Assembly: GCA_002134785.1 (NCBI GenBank)
Contig: MBQZ01000062.1
Coordinates: forward strand, 62,001 to 126,000
Origin: Crenothrix sp. D3
Lineage (GTDB): Bacteria; Pseudomonadota; Gammaproteobacteria; Methylococcales; Methylomonadaceae
Reading direction: 5' to 3'
DNA length: 64,000 nt
Under the pieces are notes generated by a model, which saw only the letters and a program-made list of their open reading frames with translations, was not told where the DNA came from and did not search any database. Position 1 is the first letter of the stretch. Each line of letters opens with the position of its first letter. This document shows, one piece after another, positions 1-11,073 of the stretch. Both the position numbers and the translations under genes were made by a program.

Positions 1-1516
1 AATCATCCTCTTCATCGGGTAAACCGACGTAACGCCCTGCGGTTAGAACATAATCCAATTCTTTGACTCGTTCAATGGATGCAGAACAACAAAAGCCTTT
101 GATGTCTTCATAGTCGCCGTCTGGATTGCGCCAGTTGTGATAAGTCGTGGCAATTTGTTTTATATCCGCTTCGGATAGTTCACGAGTACGACGATTGATT
201 AAATGCCCTAGGTTGCGTGCATCAATAAACAGAATTTCACCGCTACGATCTACCGTAGAGACGCGATTTATCGCGTCTTTTATCGCGTCTTTTATCGCGT
301 CTGAATTTATCGCGTCTTTAGGTATTTCATTAGAGACGCGATTAATCGCGTCTCTACCGCGCCGCATAAACCATAACGCCGCTGGAATCTGGGTATTCAA
401 AAACAATTTAGCGGGTAAATTAACGATGCAGTCAATCACGTTACCGTCTTCAATCAAGGCACGGCGAATTTCACCCTCGCCACTGCTTTTAGAAGTCAAC
501 GCGCCTTTTGATAACACTACGCCCGCTTGTCCATTGGGTGCTAAGTGATAGATGAAATGCTGTAACCACGCAAAATTAGCATTGCCCGCTGGCGGTGTGC
601 CATATTGCCATCGACCATCACCGCGTAATAATTCGCCGCTCCAATCGCTGACATTAAACGGCGGATTGGCAATAATAAAATCGGCTTTTAGGTCTTTGTG
701 CGCGTCGTTTAAAAATGAGCCTTCGTTGTTCCATTTCACTTGTGAGCTATCAATGCCACGAATGGCAAGGTTCATTTTTGCTAAACGCCAAGTGGTTTGG
801 TTGCTTTCTTGCCCGTAGATTGAAATGTCATCAAGCCGCCCTTGGTGCTGTTCAATAAACTTTTCCGACTGCACAAACATTCCACCCGACCCACAACACG
901 GATCAAATACCCGCCCTTTGTACGGTTCAAGCATATTAACCAACAATTCAACAATACTGCGCGGTGTATAAAATTGTCCGCCTTGTTTGCCTTCGGCTAA
1001 CGCAAATTCACCCAAAAAATACTCGAACACATGACCTAACACATCGGCACTACGCGATTTAGCATCACCCAATGCGATATTGGCGATTAAATCAATCAAG
1101 CCGCCTAAGCTGGTTGGGTCAAGGTTTGATTTAGCAAATCCTTTGGGCAAAACACCACCTTTTAGCGCGGCGTTTTCGTGTTCGATAACATCCATTGCTG
1201 CATCAACCAATGTACCAATATTGGGCTGTTTAGCATGAGCTTGTAAAAACGACCAACGCGCCTCAATCGGTACGAAAAAGATATTTTCGGCTTGGTATTC
1301 GTCGCGGTCTTCGGGATCTGCACCTACATATTCACCTTCGCCTTGTACCAGCTTGGCATGGTGTTCTTCAAACGAGTCTGAAATGTACTTGAGAAAAATT
1401 AAACCCAATACAACGTGCTTGTATTCGGCTGCATCAATGTTTTTGCGCAATTTATCAGCCGCTTTCCAGAGTTGTTTTTCTAACGGTTCTTCGTTGGTAA
1501 CTTTAGCTTTTGCCAT
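1..1516 (-). CDS. hsdM: Type I restriction-modification DNA methylase subunit HsdM, 3' end outside the window
   Basis: The reverse strand is open from an ATG at 1516 to the window edge (505 codons, no stop). It is an N6-adenine DNA methylase of a type I restriction system. The N-terminal HsdM helical region (residues 10-150) precedes SAM-binding motif [12 protein letters not shown], near residue 204, and the catalytic motif NPPF lies near residue 284. HsdM would modify adenine as part of an HsdM2S complex. hsdS and hsdR would be expected beyond the left edge but cannot be seen. Residues about 387-420 are an unusual repetitive stretch with DAI, KDAI and RDAINRVS units, encoded by palindromic repeat DNA (255-356). 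The reading frame stays open through it. Confidence 0.93.
   Translation of the reverse strand, partial: MAKAKVTNEEPLEKQLWKAADKLRKNIDAAEYKHVVLGLIFLKYISDSFEEHHAKLVQGEGEYVGADPEDRDEYQAENIFFVPIEARWSFLQAHAKQPNIGTLVDAAMDVIEHENAALKGGVLPKGFAKSNLDPTSLGGLIDLIANIALGDAKSRSADVLGHVFEYFLGEFALAEGKQGGQFYTPRSIVELLVNMLEPYKGRVFDPCCGSGGMFVQSEKFIEQHQGRLDDISIYGQESNQTTWRLAKMNLAIRGIDSSQVKWNNEGSFLNDAHKDLKADFIIANPPFNVSDWSGELLRGDGRWQYGTPPAGNANFAWLQHFIYHLAPNGQAGVVLSKGALTSKSSGEGEIRRALIEDGNVIDCIVNLPAKLFLNTQIPAALWFMRRGRDAINRVSNEIPKDAINSDAIKDAIKDAINRVSTVDRSGEILFIDARNLGHLINRRTRELSEADIKQIATTYHNWRNPDGDYEDIKGFCCSASIERVKELDYVLTAGRYVGLPDEEDD
255..356. repeat. Palindromic repeat cluster inside hsdM
   Basis: TAGAGACGCGATT is followed directly by its reverse complement at 331-356, a perfect 26-nt palindrome. 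A second copy starts at 255 and is followed by three further TTTATCGCGTC half-units. The cluster lies in the coding part of hsdM and contributes about 34 codons without a stop. This looks like a proliferating intergenic palindrome that entered a gene in frame. Confidence 0.85.
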
Positions 1517-1545
1517 GTTGGTTTGAGTTGTGTATTTTTCGTGAA

Positions 1546-1572
1546 TAAAAAACCCGCATTGTAGCGGGTTTG
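1546..1572 (-). terminator. Rho-independent terminator after the glycosyltransferase gene
   Basis: Read on the minus strand, AACCCGC, a short loop and GCGGGTT are followed by a run of T. It lies 3' of the gene that ends at 1609 and just before the start of hsdM, so it should separate the two transcription units. Confidence 0.7.
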
Positions 1573-1608
1573 AGTCGTAGCGTATGCGAAGCATAGTGGA
1601 GCGGCGAA

Positions 1609-2658
1609 TTAAATCCGTAAACTGTCTGCCGCCTGATTCAACCAAAAATCCTGCAAGCCTTTATCACTGCCATAAATTCCTGTCATAAAATCAGATAATA
1701 ATTGTAGTACCTGATAAACATTGGCATCCTCTGGGTTTGTAAGGTAATTGACCAGTGGTTCTAATAATTGCCATAACTCAGGGTTCATCGTGTCTCGATT
1801 GTTATCAATCATTTGCCCAAATGCAACACGCCAACTGCCCCACCAACAGCCATTAATAGCCTCGTACTGAAATTCTCGCCCTGCCACTTCATCCAATTTA
1901 ATTTGGCATAACGCGCCTTCCAAGCCTTCTAATACGGAATGCACATAAAGCATACGGTCATCAAAGCCCACTTTGGTGTAGTAATAAATTAACGCGTTCT
2001 GCGCCGTGTCGCTGTTTGACCAATTACTGTAATCATAAGCAAACCACGCGGTGTTAAGACAGCCTATTTGCCCTGCATCTGCAATAACAAAACGCAATAA
2101 TTGATCGTGGTGCGCCAGTTTAATGGGATGTTGCTCGGCAAAGCGAAAGTAACGCTGCCAGATTTGTTGGCTATAACAGCCATAAAAACACACGGCAATA
2201 TCACAAGTAATCCATTGTGCTAATCGCTCCGACAAACATTCACTGCTTAAATCGGGAACAGCCGCCACACTCGTACCTTCTTGCGCATAACGCACCGTCG
2301 GGGCGCAAAATCCCGCGTAGCCTGTTGAATTAGTGATGGCGTACGCTAAAGCGGCTACCCCGACAGGGAAAAAAGTGTCATCGTCAGTGGCAAATAACAC
2401 ATATTCACCACTCGCCGCCGCAAATCCCGCTAAAAAATTATCCATAGCATTACAATCCGCTTCGGTTTCAGCATAGACAATCGTATCACCAAATTCTGCC
2501 TGTAATTGTTGCTGTTTTTCTATAAAACCAGCGTTATCCGCAACCACTACTTCAAAGCCCTGAGTTAAGAATAAATCTATCGTTAGGATTAAGCGGCGCA
2601 TACTCGATACGTCAAACCGATGGCTAGGAATTACAACACTGGCATTAATTTTGTTCAT
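1609..2658 (-). CDS. Glycosyltransferase family 2-like protein
   Basis: A 349-aa protein with an N-terminal GT-A-like fold. It starts with a beta-strand ([10 protein letters not shown], residues 6-15), has a second strand ending VVADN (38-42), and an acidic TDDDTF motif (91-96) that resembles the metal/nucleotide-sugar DxD motif. The C-terminal 200 residues match nothing I recognise. There is no signal peptide or membrane segment, so it is probably cytosolic or peripheral. The acceptor and donor sugars cannot be read from the sequence. It stands alone between a small lipoprotein gene and hsdM and has its own terminator. Confidence 0.7.
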   Translation of the reverse strand: MNKINASVVIPSHRFDVSSMRRLILTIDLFLTQGFEVVVADNAGFIEKQQQLQAEFGDTIVYAETEADCNAMDNFLAGFAAASGEYVLFATDDDTFFPVGVAALAYAITNSTGYAGFCAPTVRYAQEGTSVAAVPDLSSECLSERLAQWITCDIAVCFYGCYSQQIWQRYFRFAEQHPIKLAHHDQLLRFVIADAGQIGCLNTAWFAYDYSNWSNSDTAQNALIYYYTKVGFDDRMLYVHSVLEGLEGALCQIKLDEVAGREFQYEAINGCWWGSWRVAFGQMIDNNRDTMNPELWQLLEPLVNYLTNPEDANVYQVLQLLSDFMTGIYGSDKGLQDFWLNQAADSLRI

Positions 2659-2689
2659 AAAAAATCGTCGGGGTTAGTTTTAAAAAGGG

Positions 2690-3028
2690 CTATGGATTTT
2701 TAGTCAAATCAACACCATCAACCGTCATTTTCCAGTCATTATCTTGTTGATGCGGTGGAACAGTGACAACAAATATCGTAGTAAACGGGCCGATACCTAC
2801 TTCAAAGTTATCACCGTCAAATGCTTTAATTGGGCCCTCCACAGATTTTGTGATTCCGTTTTCGATACGCTTGTAGGAAACCTTGCCATCTTGAGTAATT
2901 AAAATACCCATGATTGCCGATTGCCATTCACCAATATAGGATGATTTCTCGGCAGGAATGGGTTTTGAACAGGATAAAATGGCGCAAGCAATGAACATTA
3001 TTAGCGCGTTTAAAAAAAATCTTTTCAT
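2690..3028 (-). CDS. Small putative lipoprotein
   Basis: I chose the ATG at 3028 because AAAGGTGG stands 8 nt upstream; a GTG four codons earlier is also in frame. The product is about 112 aa with a lipoprotein signal: a positively charged start, a hydrophobic stretch and the lipobox AILSC. The mature part is short and beta-rich (YIGEWQS at the start, VDGVDL near the end), which resembles small extracytoplasmic beta-barrel-like domains. The family is not recognised. It lies 31 bp upstream of the glycosyltransferase gene on the same strand, so the two may be co-transcribed. Confidence 0.7.
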   Translation of the reverse strand: MKRFFLNALIMFIACAILSCSKPIPAEKSSYIGEWQSAIMGILITQDGKVSYKRIENGITKSVEGPIKAFDGDNFEVGIGPFTTIFVVTVPPHQQDNDWKMTVDGVDLTKNP

Positions 3029-3203
3029 AATATTAACCACCTTTGAATTAGCACACGGGTTGAAAAATTAAAATCATGTTTGGTTTTATGTGGCAGCAAA
3101 CGAATGCCAACCACAAAGCATAGCGTGATAATCTTACTCAATATTGCTATCCTGTCATCCTTTTCGTAGACTTAGACAAATTTAATTTAAACGGAGTCAC
3201 ATT

Positions 3204-4841
3204 ATGTCATCTTTGATTCATTCAAACGCGTGGATTGCACTACAAGACCATTATCAGCAAATGAAAGATTATTCTATGCGTGATGCGTTTAAACAGGATA
3301 ACCAACGCTTTGATAAGTTTTCCGTGACGTTTAATGACATTTTGTTTGATTACTCCAAAAATAGAGTCAATGAAGAAACACTCCCACTATTAATAAGCCT
3401 CGCTCATCATGCCAACTTGAGCGCGAAAACTAAAGCCCTATTTGAGGGTGAAAAAATCAATACCACCGAACACCGCGCTGTGCTGCATACGGCGTTGCGT
3501 AATCGTAGCAATAAACCCGTTTATATGGATGGACAAGATGTCATGCCAGATATTAATCGGGTATTGGCAAAAATGCGCGTATTTTGTGAGCGCGTTCGTT
3601 CGGGTGAATGGAAAGGTTACACGGGTAAAGCCATCACCGATGTGGTTAATATTGGTATTGGTGGTTCTGGCTTAGGGCCTAAAATGGTGTCCATGACGCT
3701 AACACCTTATAGCTCTGGCAGTTTAAAACTGCATTATGTGTCGAATATCGACCAAACAAATATTGTTGAAGTATTGAAGCAAATTTCACCTGAGACCACG
3801 TTGTTTATTGTTGCTTCCAAAGTGTTCTCTACGCAAGAAACCATGATGAACGCCAAATCAGCGAAAAACTGGTTTCTTGACCACGCCAAAGATTCCGCAG
3901 CTGTCGCTAAACATTTTGTTGCTATTTCCACTCATGCAGAAAATGTCGCCAAGTTTGGCATCGACACCGACAATATGTTTGAGTTTTGGGATTGGGTCGG
4001 CGGACGTTATTCATTATGGTCAGCCGTGGGTTTGTCCATTGCGTTATATATTGGTATGGATAATTTTGAAGAACTGTTACAAGGCGCGTTTGAAGCCGAT
4101 CAACATTTTCTCAATACCCCGCTTGAACACAATATTCCTGTATTAATGGGCTTATTAGGCGTTTGGTATAACAACTTTTTTGATGCCGATTCGCACGCTT
4201 TACTGCCTTACGATCAATCTATGCGTTATTTTGCGGATTATTTCCAACAAGGCGATATGGAAAGTAACGGCAAAAGCGTGGATATGAACGGCGAAAAAGT
4301 TGATTACAGCACGGGGCCAATTATCTGGGGACAACCTGGAACGAATGGGCAACACGCCTTTTTTCAATTGATTCATCAAGGCACTAAATTGATACCCTGT
4401 GATTTTCTTGCCGCTGCTAATAGTCATTATTCGCTTCCAGATCATCACGATGTATTGATTTCCAACTTTCTCGCGCAACCGCAAGCCTTAATGCTGGGTA
4501 AAACTAGCGACGAAGTCAAAGCAGAATTAACCCCTGAAGAACAAGCCGACTCGGTATTGGTTGCCTCTAAAGTATTTGACGGTAATAAACCTTCCAACTC
4601 CTTTCTATTTGAAAAAATGACACCTAAAACTCTCGGCTCATTATTAGCCTTCTACGAACATAAAATTTTTGTGCAGGGTGTGGTCTGGAACATTAATCCA
4701 TTTGATCAAATGGGCGTAGAACTGGGCAAAGTATTGGCTAATGTCATACTGCCCGAATTGCAAAATGATGAACTTATTGACAGTCATGACTGCTCAACCA
4801 ACGCGCTTATCAATGCGTATAAACGCTTGCGGCACGCTTGA
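3204..4841 (+). CDS. pgi: Glucose-6-phosphate isomerase
   Basis: A 545-aa full-length phosphoglucose isomerase interconverting glucose-6-phosphate and fructose-6-phosphate in the cytosol. The substrate-binding glycine loop [11 protein letters not shown] lies near residue 150, the family signature [14 protein letters not shown] near residue 262, and [18 protein letters not shown] near 375. The C-terminal catalytic lysine region reads [13 protein letters not shown] weak purine-rich site (ACGGAG) precedes the ATG. The stop overlaps the start of mltF. The enzyme links glycolysis to the glycogen genes at 36.8-43.6 kb. Confidence 0.97.
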   Translation: MSSLIHSNAWIALQDHYQQMKDYSMRDAFKQDNQRFDKFSVTFNDILFDYSKNRVNEETLPLLISLAHHANLSAKTKALFEGEKINTTEHRAVLHTALRNRSNKPVYMDGQDVMPDINRVLAKMRVFCERVRSGEWKGYTGKAITDVVNIGIGGSGLGPKMVSMTLTPYSSGSLKLHYVSNIDQTNIVEVLKQISPETTLFIVASKVFSTQETMMNAKSAKNWFLDHAKDSAAVAKHFVAISTHAENVAKFGIDTDNMFEFWDWVGGRYSLWSAVGLSIALYIGMDNFEELLQGAFEADQHFLNTPLEHNIPVLMGLLGVWYNNFFDADSHALLPYDQSMRYFADYFQQGDMESNGKSVDMNGEKVDYSTGPIIWGQPGTNGQHAFFQLIHQGTKLIPCDFLAAANSHYSLPDHHDVLISNFLAQPQALMLGKTSDEVKAELTPEEQADSVLVASKVFDGNKPSNSFLFEKMTPKTLGSLLAFYEHKIFVQGVVWNINPFDQMGVELGKVLANVILPELQNDELIDSHDCSTNALINAYKRLRHA

Positions 4842-6262
4842 TTCGTTTACTTAAACTATTAATTGGTTGTCTATGCAGTGTTTTACTCAGTCATTGTGAT
4901 ACTAAACTGTCGCAAACTAAGCTAGAACAAATTAAGCGGGCAGGGGTGCTACACGTTTTAACCCGAACTGACCCGACAACCTATTATCAAAGTGCTGAGG
5001 GTGATGCTGGGTTGGAATACGATCTCATTACCCTGTTTGCGCAGCATTTAGGCGTTAAAGTAAAGATTGAAGTACCTAATACCTTTGAAGAAATTTTAAG
5101 CAAAATTGCCAAAGGCAAAGCCGATATTGCCGCAGCAGGGTTGACGATTACCGAAGCGCGTCAACAAACTATGCGTTTTGCCCCTGCCTATTATGAAATC
5201 ACTGAACAACTGATTTACCGCTCAGGAACACGTCGCCCTATTGATATTGACAGCTTAAGTAACGGTATTGTTGAAGTCACTAAAGGCACGAGTCACGTTG
5301 AGTCATTGTCCCAATTAAAACAGACTAATCAACAATTAAATTGGGCAGAGAATGAGCAATTAGACACCGCTGGTCTGCTTTATCTAGTCAATGAAGGGCT
5401 TATTGATTACACGGTTGCTGATTCCAATCAAGCGACGTTAATTCGCCGCTTTTATCCCAAACTCAATATTGCTTTTGATATTTCCGCAGCACGTCAATTG
5501 GCGTGGGCGTTAAGTCCATCGGAGGACACCAGTTTATACGATGAAGTCGTGGTGTTTTTCAATCGCATCAAAGCCGATAAAACCCTAGATCAACTACTAG
5601 AAAAACATTACGGACACGCCAATAGCCTCAGTTATGTTGATAACTGCCAATTTCGCCAACATCAAAAAACTCGCCTGCCAACCTATCAATACAACTTTAA
5701 CTTAGCCGCCTTGTTATATGACATAGATTGGCGGCTATTAGCGGCTATTGGTTATCAAGAATCCCATTGGTTAGCCAACGCGGAGTCTTCTTACGGTGTA
5801 CAAGGTATTATGATGTTGACCAAAGATACCGCTGACTTTCTCAATATCAAAGACCGAACCGACCCCGCGCAAAGTATTGATGGTGGTGCGCGTTATTTTA
5901 AACAACGCCTCAATATTATTTCTGACAAAATTCCTCAACCCGACCGCACATGGTTTGCCTTAGCGTCTTACAATGTTGGCATGGGGCATCTCGAAGATGC
6001 TAGGCGATTAACCGAACAACAAGGCGGCAATCCAGATAAATGGGTGGATGTGAAACAACGCCTGCCGTTATTGACCGAAGAAAAATGGCATCAACAAACC
6101 AAACACGGCTATGCCAGAGGTGATGAACCCGTGCGTTATGTGGAAAACATACGCAGTTATTACGATTTATTAGTGTGGCTCACGGAAGAAAATCAGATTC
6201 AAAATGATGCAATGGCTATTAGGAAACCGCCTGAATCTGAGACCGCTTATGTTGTAAAGTAA
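4838..6262 (+). CDS. mltF: Membrane-bound lytic murein transglycosylase F
   Basis: A 474-aa lipoprotein with the two-domain MltF layout. Residues 1-18 form a signal with lipobox LLSHC. Residues about 25-265 are a periplasmic amino-acid-binding-like domain (SBP_bac_3). Residues about 290-450 are a lysozyme-like SLT domain with the catalytic glutamate in GYQESHW near residue 307, followed by [11 protein letters not shown]. It cleaves the MurNAc-GlcNAc bond to give anhydro-muropeptides at the outer membrane. The start is a TTG that overlaps the pgi stop (TTGA), so translation is probably coupled; an unusual start is therefore likely. Confidence 0.93.
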   Translation: MIRLLKLLIGCLCSVLLSHCDTKLSQTKLEQIKRAGVLHVLTRTDPTTYYQSAEGDAGLEYDLITLFAQHLGVKVKIEVPNTFEEILSKIAKGKADIAAAGLTITEARQQTMRFAPAYYEITEQLIYRSGTRRPIDIDSLSNGIVEVTKGTSHVESLSQLKQTNQQLNWAENEQLDTAGLLYLVNEGLIDYTVADSNQATLIRRFYPKLNIAFDISAARQLAWALSPSEDTSLYDEVVVFFNRIKADKTLDQLLEKHYGHANSLSYVDNCQFRQHQKTRLPTYQYNFNLAALLYDIDWRLLAAIGYQESHWLANAESSYGVQGIMMLTKDTADFLNIKDRTDPAQSIDGGARYFKQRLNIISDKIPQPDRTWFALASYNVGMGHLEDARRLTEQQGGNPDKWVDVKQRLPLLTEEKWHQQTKHGYARGDEPVRYVENIRSYYDLLVWLTEENQIQNDAMAIRKPPESETAYVVK

Positions 6263-6286
6263 GGTGGGCAGCTTGTTTTGCCCACC
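6263..6286. terminator. Hairpin between convergent mltF and tadA
   Basis: GGTGGGCA and TGCCCACC pair across an 8-nt loop directly after the mltF stop. tadA and mltF converge here, so the hairpin could end transcription from both sides. There is no long T tract. Confidence 0.5.
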
Positions 6287-6294
6287 AACAGAAA

Positions 6295-6753
6295 CTATCG
6301 TCTGGCGCGAAAAAAATCGCGTAACAAATCCCCGCATTCCGTTTCCAACACGCCACCCTGCCAATCGACACGGTGATTCAAAAACACTGCATCGGTCAAA
6401 TTTAACGCATTACACACCGCGCCGCGCTTAGGATCAAACGCACCAAACACCAACCGCTTAATACGCGCATGACTGATTGCCCCCATGCACATCACGCACG
6501 GTTCTAACGTGACATACAAGGTAGTATCAATCAGCCGATAATTTTCCACCGCTTTGCCCGCGTAACGTAATGCGACAACTTCCGCGTGAGCGGTGGGATC
6601 ATGGCTGGCAATGGAATCATTCCAGCCTTCGGCGATGCACTGGTTATTTTTAACAAGCAACGCACCAACAGGTACTTCACCTACACTTTCAGCGCGTTGT
6701 GCTAAGCGAATGGCATAACGCATCCATTCCTCATCAGTTGTGTTTATTCCCAT
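6295..6753 (-). CDS. tadA: tRNA-specific adenosine deaminase
   Basis: A 152-aa cytidine/deoxycytidylate deaminase-fold enzyme. The zinc and catalytic motif is HAEV near residue 58, and the second zinc site is PCVMCMGAI near residue 88. TadA converts the wobble A34 of tRNA-Arg(ACG) to inosine and is normally essential. Its start overlaps the 3' end of guaA by 10 bp on the same strand, which suggests translational coupling in a guaA-tadA unit. The length is typical of the family. Confidence 0.95.
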   Translation of the reverse strand: MGINTTDEEWMRYAIRLAQRAESVGEVPVGALLVKNNQCIAEGWNDSIASHDPTAHAEVVALRYAGKAVENYRLIDTTLYVTLEPCVMCMGAISHARIKRLVFGAFDPKRGAVCNALNLTDAVFLNHRVDWQGGVLETECGDLLRDFFRARR

Positions 6754-8327
6754 TCAATGGTTGCGGGTGGTTTGCCGCTAATGTCATAAGTGACGCGAGA
6801 AATACCCGAGACTTCGTTAATAATCCGTCGTGAGATTAAATCTAAAAATTCATAAGGCAAATGCGCCCAGCGAGCGGTCATAAAATCAATGGTTTCTACC
6901 GCACGAATGGCAATCACATAATCATAACGGCGACCATCACCCATTACGCCCACTGATTTAACAGGCAAAAACACCGCAAACGCCTGACTGACTTTATCGT
7001 ATAAATCATGGCGATACAGTTCTTCAATAAAAATCGCATCGGCTTTGCGCAATAAATCCGCAAATTCTTTTTTCACTTCACCCAAAATACGCACACCCAA
7101 ACCAGGGCCAGGGAAGGGATGACGGTACACCATATCGGCTGGTAGCCCCAATTCCACGCCCAATTTCCGCACTTCGTCTTTAAACAACTCGCGCAATGGC
7201 TCAACCAATTTCAGTGTCATATTTTCAGGCAAACCGCCGACATTGTGATGGGATTTAATCAAATGCGCTTTGCCGCTTTTAGAACCCGCTGATTCAATCA
7301 CATCAGGGTAAATCGTGCCTTGTGCCAACCATTTGGCATCGTCAATTTTGCCTGCTTCTTCATCAAAAATTTCGATAAACAAATTACCGATGATTTTGCG
7401 TTTTTGTTCAGGATCAGTAATACCGCTTAAAGCATCCAAATAACGCTGTTCAGCATTGACACGAATGACTTTAACACCTAAATGCTCGGCAAAAATCGCC
7501 ATCACTGCATCGCCTTCATTTAGACGCAACAAGCCCGTATCGACAAATACACAAGTTAATTGTGTGCCAATCGCTTTATGCAATAACGCCGCCACCACTG
7601 ACGAATCAACACCACCTGATAAGCCCAAAATCACATGATCTGTGCCTACTTTTTCACGAACCGCTCGAACGCTTTCTTCAATAATATTACTAGAATTCCA
7701 AAGGGCATCACAGCCACACAAATCCAAAACAAAACGCGATAAAATACGTCCACCTTGCTTCGTGTGCGTAACTTCTGGATGAAATTGCAATGCGTAAAAT
7801 CCTTTAGCTTCATTCGCTATCCCCGCAATTGGCGCACCGTCTGAACTGGCAATCATGATAAAACCGTCGGGTAATTCAGTCACTCTGTCGCCGTGACTCA
7901 TCCATACATCCAGCAAACCAAAACCTTCCGCTGATAAATGATCTTCAATGCCCGATAATAATTTAGAATGCCCACGCGCTCGAATCTGCGCATAACCAAA
8001 TTCACGATGGTCAGAAGTTTCGACTTTACCGCCTAATTGTTCCGTCATGGTTTGCATTCCATAACAAATACCCAACACAGGTACGCCCAATTCAAACACC
8101 GCTTGTGGCGCACGCGGCGTATCACTGCTAGTCACCGTTTCAGGGCCACCCGATAAAATAATGCCATTGGGTTTAAAATTTTTGACTTCGTCATCACTGC
8201 ATTCGCAGGAATAAATTTCACAATAAACACCAATTTCACGAATGCGTCGTGCGATAAGTTGGGTGTATTGCGAACCGAAATCGAGGATGAGGATTTTGTG
8301 GGTATGGATGTTTGAGACTGGTTTCAT
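6744..8327 (-). CDS. guaA: GMP synthase (glutamine-hydrolysing)
   Basis: A 527-aa bifunctional enzyme that aminates XMP to GMP. The N-terminal class I glutamine amidotransferase has its nucleophile in VLGICYGMQ near residue 88 and the His-Glu pair in FHPEVTHT. The ATP-pyrophosphatase domain has the P-loop LSGGVDSS near residue 237. The C-terminal dimerisation domain ends with the conserved [17 protein letters not shown]. guaB is not adjacent. The gene is divergent from hisB across about 230 bp. Confidence 0.98.
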   Translation of the reverse strand: MKPVSNIHTHKILILDFGSQYTQLIARRIREIGVYCEIYSCECSDDEVKNFKPNGIILSGGPETVTSSDTPRAPQAVFELGVPVLGICYGMQTMTEQLGGKVETSDHREFGYAQIRARGHSKLLSGIEDHLSAEGFGLLDVWMSHGDRVTELPDGFIMIASSDGAPIAGIANEAKGFYALQFHPEVTHTKQGGRILSRFVLDLCGCDALWNSSNIIEESVRAVREKVGTDHVILGLSGGVDSSVVAALLHKAIGTQLTCVFVDTGLLRLNEGDAVMAIFAEHLGVKVIRVNAEQRYLDALSGITDPEQKRKIIGNLFIEIFDEEAGKIDDAKWLAQGTIYPDVIESAGSKSGKAHLIKSHHNVGGLPENMTLKLVEPLRELFKDEVRKLGVELGLPADMVYRHPFPGPGLGVRILGEVKKEFADLLRKADAIFIEELYRHDLYDKVSQAFAVFLPVKSVGVMGDGRRYDYVIAIRAVETIDFMTARWAHLPYEFLDLISRRIINEVSGISRVTYDISGKPPATIEWE

Positions 8328-8556
8328 GATGACCGTTATTTGATTGAATAAATGGTTGCTACAAAGTAAGCGACAGTATTTTTGCTAACCGTCATTATAA
8401 CAATTAAGCGCAATACACGGGCAAAACTCATCACGTTTAGTGGTAAATGCGTTATTACCCAGCATTTAAAACACCACTGGAAACGTGTAAGATGTAGCGT
8501 ATTCGCCTATTATTCACACACGCGGACATACACTCCGCCTACATTCAAATAAACAA
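8328..8556. other. Divergent intergenic region guaA/hisB
   Basis: This 229-bp space must hold the promoters for guaA (leftward) and the his operon (rightward). I saw no histidine-rich leader peptide and no clear attenuator or riboswitch, so his regulation by attenuation is not supported here. Confidence 0.4.
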
Positions 8557-9150
8557 ATGACTCAACGAATCGCACAAGTCGAGCGTAATACGCTTGAAAC
8601 TCAAATTAAAATCAGCATCAATTTAGATGGGTCAGGTAAATCCTCATTCGTCACAGGCGTGCCTTTTTTAGATCACATGATGGATCAAATTGCCCGTCAT
8701 GGCTTGATTGATATGGACATTGTCGCGCACGGTGATTTACAGATTGATGCCCATCACACGGTGGAAGATATAGGTATTACGCTGGGTCAGGCGTTTGCTC
8801 AAGCACTCGGTGATAAAAAAGGTATTTCTCGTTATGGTCATGCTTATGTGCCGTTAGATGAAGCCTTATCGCGGGTAGTGATTGATTTTTCAGGTCGTGC
8901 TGGCTTGTTTTATGAGGTCAAATATCCCAGAGCATCCATCGGCGGTTTTGATGTCGATTTGTTCCGTGAATTTTTTCAAGGCTTTGTCAATCATGCGGGT
9001 GTCACGCTGCATATTGATAATTTAAAAGGCGCGAATGCCCATCATGTTGCGGAAACTATTTTCAAAGCTTTAGGTCGCGCTATCCGTATGGCAATTACCG
9101 CCGATGAGCGAATGGCGGGTATAATGCCGTCTACTAAAGGCGTGTTGTAA
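8557..9150 (+). CDS. hisB: Imidazoleglycerol-phosphate dehydratase
   Basis: A 197-aa monofunctional HisB. The metal-binding motifs HHTVEDIG (near residue 66) and [12 protein letters not shown] (near residue 160) are intact. It lacks the histidinol-phosphatase domain fused to HisB in enterics. It catalyses the sixth step of histidine biosynthesis. First visible gene of the his cluster; an 82-bp spacer with a 33-nt palindrome separates it from hisH. Confidence 0.97.
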   Translation: MTQRIAQVERNTLETQIKISINLDGSGKSSFVTGVPFLDHMMDQIARHGLIDMDIVAHGDLQIDAHHTVEDIGITLGQAFAQALGDKKGISRYGHAYVPLDEALSRVVIDFSGRAGLFYEVKYPRASIGGFDVDLFREFFQGFVNHAGVTLHIDNLKGANAHHVAETIFKALGRAIRMAITADERMAGIMPSTKGVL

Positions 9151-9170
9151 TACCGTCTGCATCCATAAAC

Positions 9171-9203
9171 AGACCTCTCAGGTTTTCAAAACCTGAGAGG
9201 TCT
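9171..9203. repeat. 33-nt perfect palindrome (type AGACCT...AGGTCT)
   Basis: AGACCTCTCAGGTTTT, a single central C, and its exact reverse complement. A second element with the same 33-nt design lies at 55962-55994. It sits inside the his operon between hisB and hisH, without a T tract, so it is more likely a dispersed palindromic repeat than a terminator. It could still fold in the mRNA. Confidence 0.8.
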
Positions 9204-9232
9204 ACGCTATCGCCACTACCCTATTAATACTT

Positions 9233-9874
9233 ATGTCTTCTGTTGCTGTGATTGATTACGGAATGGGTAATTTACATTCCATTGCCAAAGCCTTACAACA
9301 CGCCGCTCCCGATGTGGACGTGTTAGTCACGGCTAAAGAACACGAAATTTTAAACGCCGATAGAGTCGTTTTTCCGGGGGTCGGTGCAATGCGTGATTGT
9401 ATGCAGGCATTGCAACAATCAGGTTTAGATAAAATTATTAAACAAGTCGCTACCACCAAACCGTTGCTGGGTATTTGCTTGGGAATGCAGGCGTTATTAA
9501 CTGACAGCGCGGAAAATGGACACACCGATGGGCTGAATATTTTCCAAGGTCACGTCGTGCATTTTCCAGAACCGTTGCGTGATGCTAACGGCGAGATTTT
9601 AAAAGTACCGCACATGGGCTGGAATCAAGTCACACAACACCCGCACCCCTTATGGGAAAACATCCCGCAAAACAGCCGCTTTTATTTTGTGCATAGCTAT
9701 TATGCGCAGCCTGATGATGCGTCTGTGGTTGCCGCAACCACCGATTATCCCAATGCCTTCGCCTGTGCTTTGGCGAACAAAAACATTTTTGCCGTACAAT
9801 TTCACCCTGAAAAAAGTCAGGCGGTTGGTTTGCAACTGTTAAAAAACTTTTTACACTGGAATGGTCAAGTTTAA
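9233..9874 (+). CDS. hisH: Imidazole glycerol phosphate synthase, glutaminase subunit
   Basis: A 213-aa class I glutamine amidotransferase. The nucleophilic Cys is in LLGICLGMQALL (near residue 81) and the His-Glu pair in VQFHPEKS near residue 190. It supplies ammonia to HisF, which is encoded further downstream (11683). Typical family length. It is followed 15 bp later by hisA. Confidence 0.97.
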   Translation: MSSVAVIDYGMGNLHSIAKALQHAAPDVDVLVTAKEHEILNADRVVFPGVGAMRDCMQALQQSGLDKIIKQVATTKPLLGICLGMQALLTDSAENGHTDGLNIFQGHVVHFPEPLRDANGEILKVPHMGWNQVTQHPHPLWENIPQNSRFYFVHSYYAQPDDASVVAATTDYPNAFACALANKNIFAVQFHPEKSQAVGLQLLKNFLHWNGQV

Positions 9875-9889
9875 CTTTTTGAGGTTTTT

Positions 9890-10621
9890 ATGCTGTTAAT
9901 CCCCGCTATTGATTTAAAAGATGGAAAATGTGTGCGCCTACGTCAAGGACGCATGGAAGATGACACGGTATTTTCCGAAAACCCTGTTGAAGTCGCAGGT
10001 CGTTGGGTTGCCTTAGGTGCAAGACGCATCCATTTAGTCGATTTAGATGGCGCGTTTGCAGGTAAACCCAGAAATGCCGACGTGATTCACGCGATTGTTG
10101 AAGCCTATCCCGATGTTCCCGTGCAAATCGGCGGCGGTATTCGTGACGAAGACACCATTCAAGCCTATCTGAATGCAGGTGTGGAATACGTCATCATCGG
10201 TACCAAAGCGGTCAACGAACCGCATTTTGTCCGTGACATGGCAATCGAATACCCGCGCCGTATCATCGTCGGCTTAGATGCCAAAGACGGCAAAGTCGCC
10301 ATTGACGGCTGGTCAAAACTGTCCAAACATGACGTAATCGATTTAGCGCAACACTTTGAATCCGATGGCGTAGAAGCCATTATTTACACCGACATTTCCA
10401 GAGATGGCATGATGCAAGGTGTCAACGTCGAAGCCACAGCCCGCTTAGCCCGTGCTATTAACATCCCCGTGATTGCCTCAGGCGGCATCACCAACATGGA
10501 CGATATACACGCCTTAGGTAAAGTCGCCCACGAAGGCATTATGGGCGCGATTACTGGACGGGCGATTTATGAGGGTACATTGGATTTTGCGGAAGCGGAG
10601 AGGATTGCGGAGTCGTATTGA
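9890..10621 (+). CDS. hisA: Phosphoribosylformimino-5-aminoimidazole carboxamide ribotide isomerase
   Basis: A 243-aa (beta-alpha)8 barrel. The N-terminal catalytic Asp is in [14 protein letters not shown], the second lies in [17 protein letters not shown], and the phosphate-binding loops are [10 protein letters not shown] and [10 protein letters not shown]. It isomerises ProFAR to PRFAR, the substrate of HisF. The stop overlaps the ATG of the following HEPN gene by one base (TGATG). That gene and its partner separate hisA from hisF, which normally are adjacent. Confidence 0.97.
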   Translation: MLLIPAIDLKDGKCVRLRQGRMEDDTVFSENPVEVAGRWVALGARRIHLVDLDGAFAGKPRNADVIHAIVEAYPDVPVQIGGGIRDEDTIQAYLNAGVEYVIIGTKAVNEPHFVRDMAIEYPRRIIVGLDAKDGKVAIDGWSKLSKHDVIDLAQHFESDGVEAIIYTDISRDGMMQGVNVEATARLARAINIPVIASGGITNMDDIHALGKVAHEGIMGAITGRAIYEGTLDFAEAERIAESY

Positions 10622-11073
10622 TGAAAACCGCTCAGGAAATAAAAAACATCGCGCTTGAGCGATTGCAAGAAGCCGCTATTTTATGTGACAACGGAAAATA
10701 TGATGGCGCATTTTATTTGGCGGGTTACTCTGTTGAATTAATGCTGAAAGCAAAAATTTGCGAACGTTTTGATGTTGATAATTTGTTTGATGAAACTAGC
10801 AAAGATATTAGCAAGGTTAGAAATGCCGTTAAGATACATGATATTTCATTATTGCTTGTATTTAGTGGCTTAAGAAACAAATTAGAAAAGGATAAAAGCA
10901 CTAACGATGTTCTTGAATCAACCATCAATAAGTTATTTGATGCACAAAAATGTTTATGGAGTGAATTAAATCGTTATCAAACGATAGGATCACAAAATCC
11001 AGATGATGTAAAAGAACTAATTAGTTTGTTACTTGATAAAGACGGGTTAATACAATGGATACAGAACAATTAA
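10621..11073 (+). CDS. HEPN domain protein inserted between hisA and hisF
   Basis: The start is the ATG that shares one base with the hisA stop. The roughly 150-aa product has the HEPN four-helix pattern: an AQEIKNIALERLQEAA first helix, then AFYLAGYSVELMLKAKIC, the usual second-helix signature. An RNAVKIH stretch near residue 64 fits the R-x4-6-H spacing of HEPN RNases, but the same His is also common in non-nuclease HEPN proteins. HEPN proteins often act as toxins with a nucleotidyltransferase antitoxin. Here the partner gene (11055) overlaps by 19 bp and is not an obvious nucleotidyltransferase. Base composition is more AT-rich than hisA. Confidence 0.75.
   Translation: MKTAQEIKNIALERLQEAAILCDNGKYDGAFYLAGYSVELMLKAKICERFDVDNLFDETSKDISKVRNAVKIHDISLLLVFSGLRNKLEKDKSTNDVLESTINKLFDAQKCLWSELNRYQTIGSQNPDDVKELISLLLDKDGLIQWIQNN

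Noticed and set aside
147-818. Plus-strand open frames with FIASFIAS repeats
   Set aside because: They are the reverse reading of hsdM; the repeats come from the palindromic DNA and read in both directions.
8328-8556. Histidine attenuator or leader peptide
   Set aside because: No run of His codons and no terminator/antiterminator pair seen.
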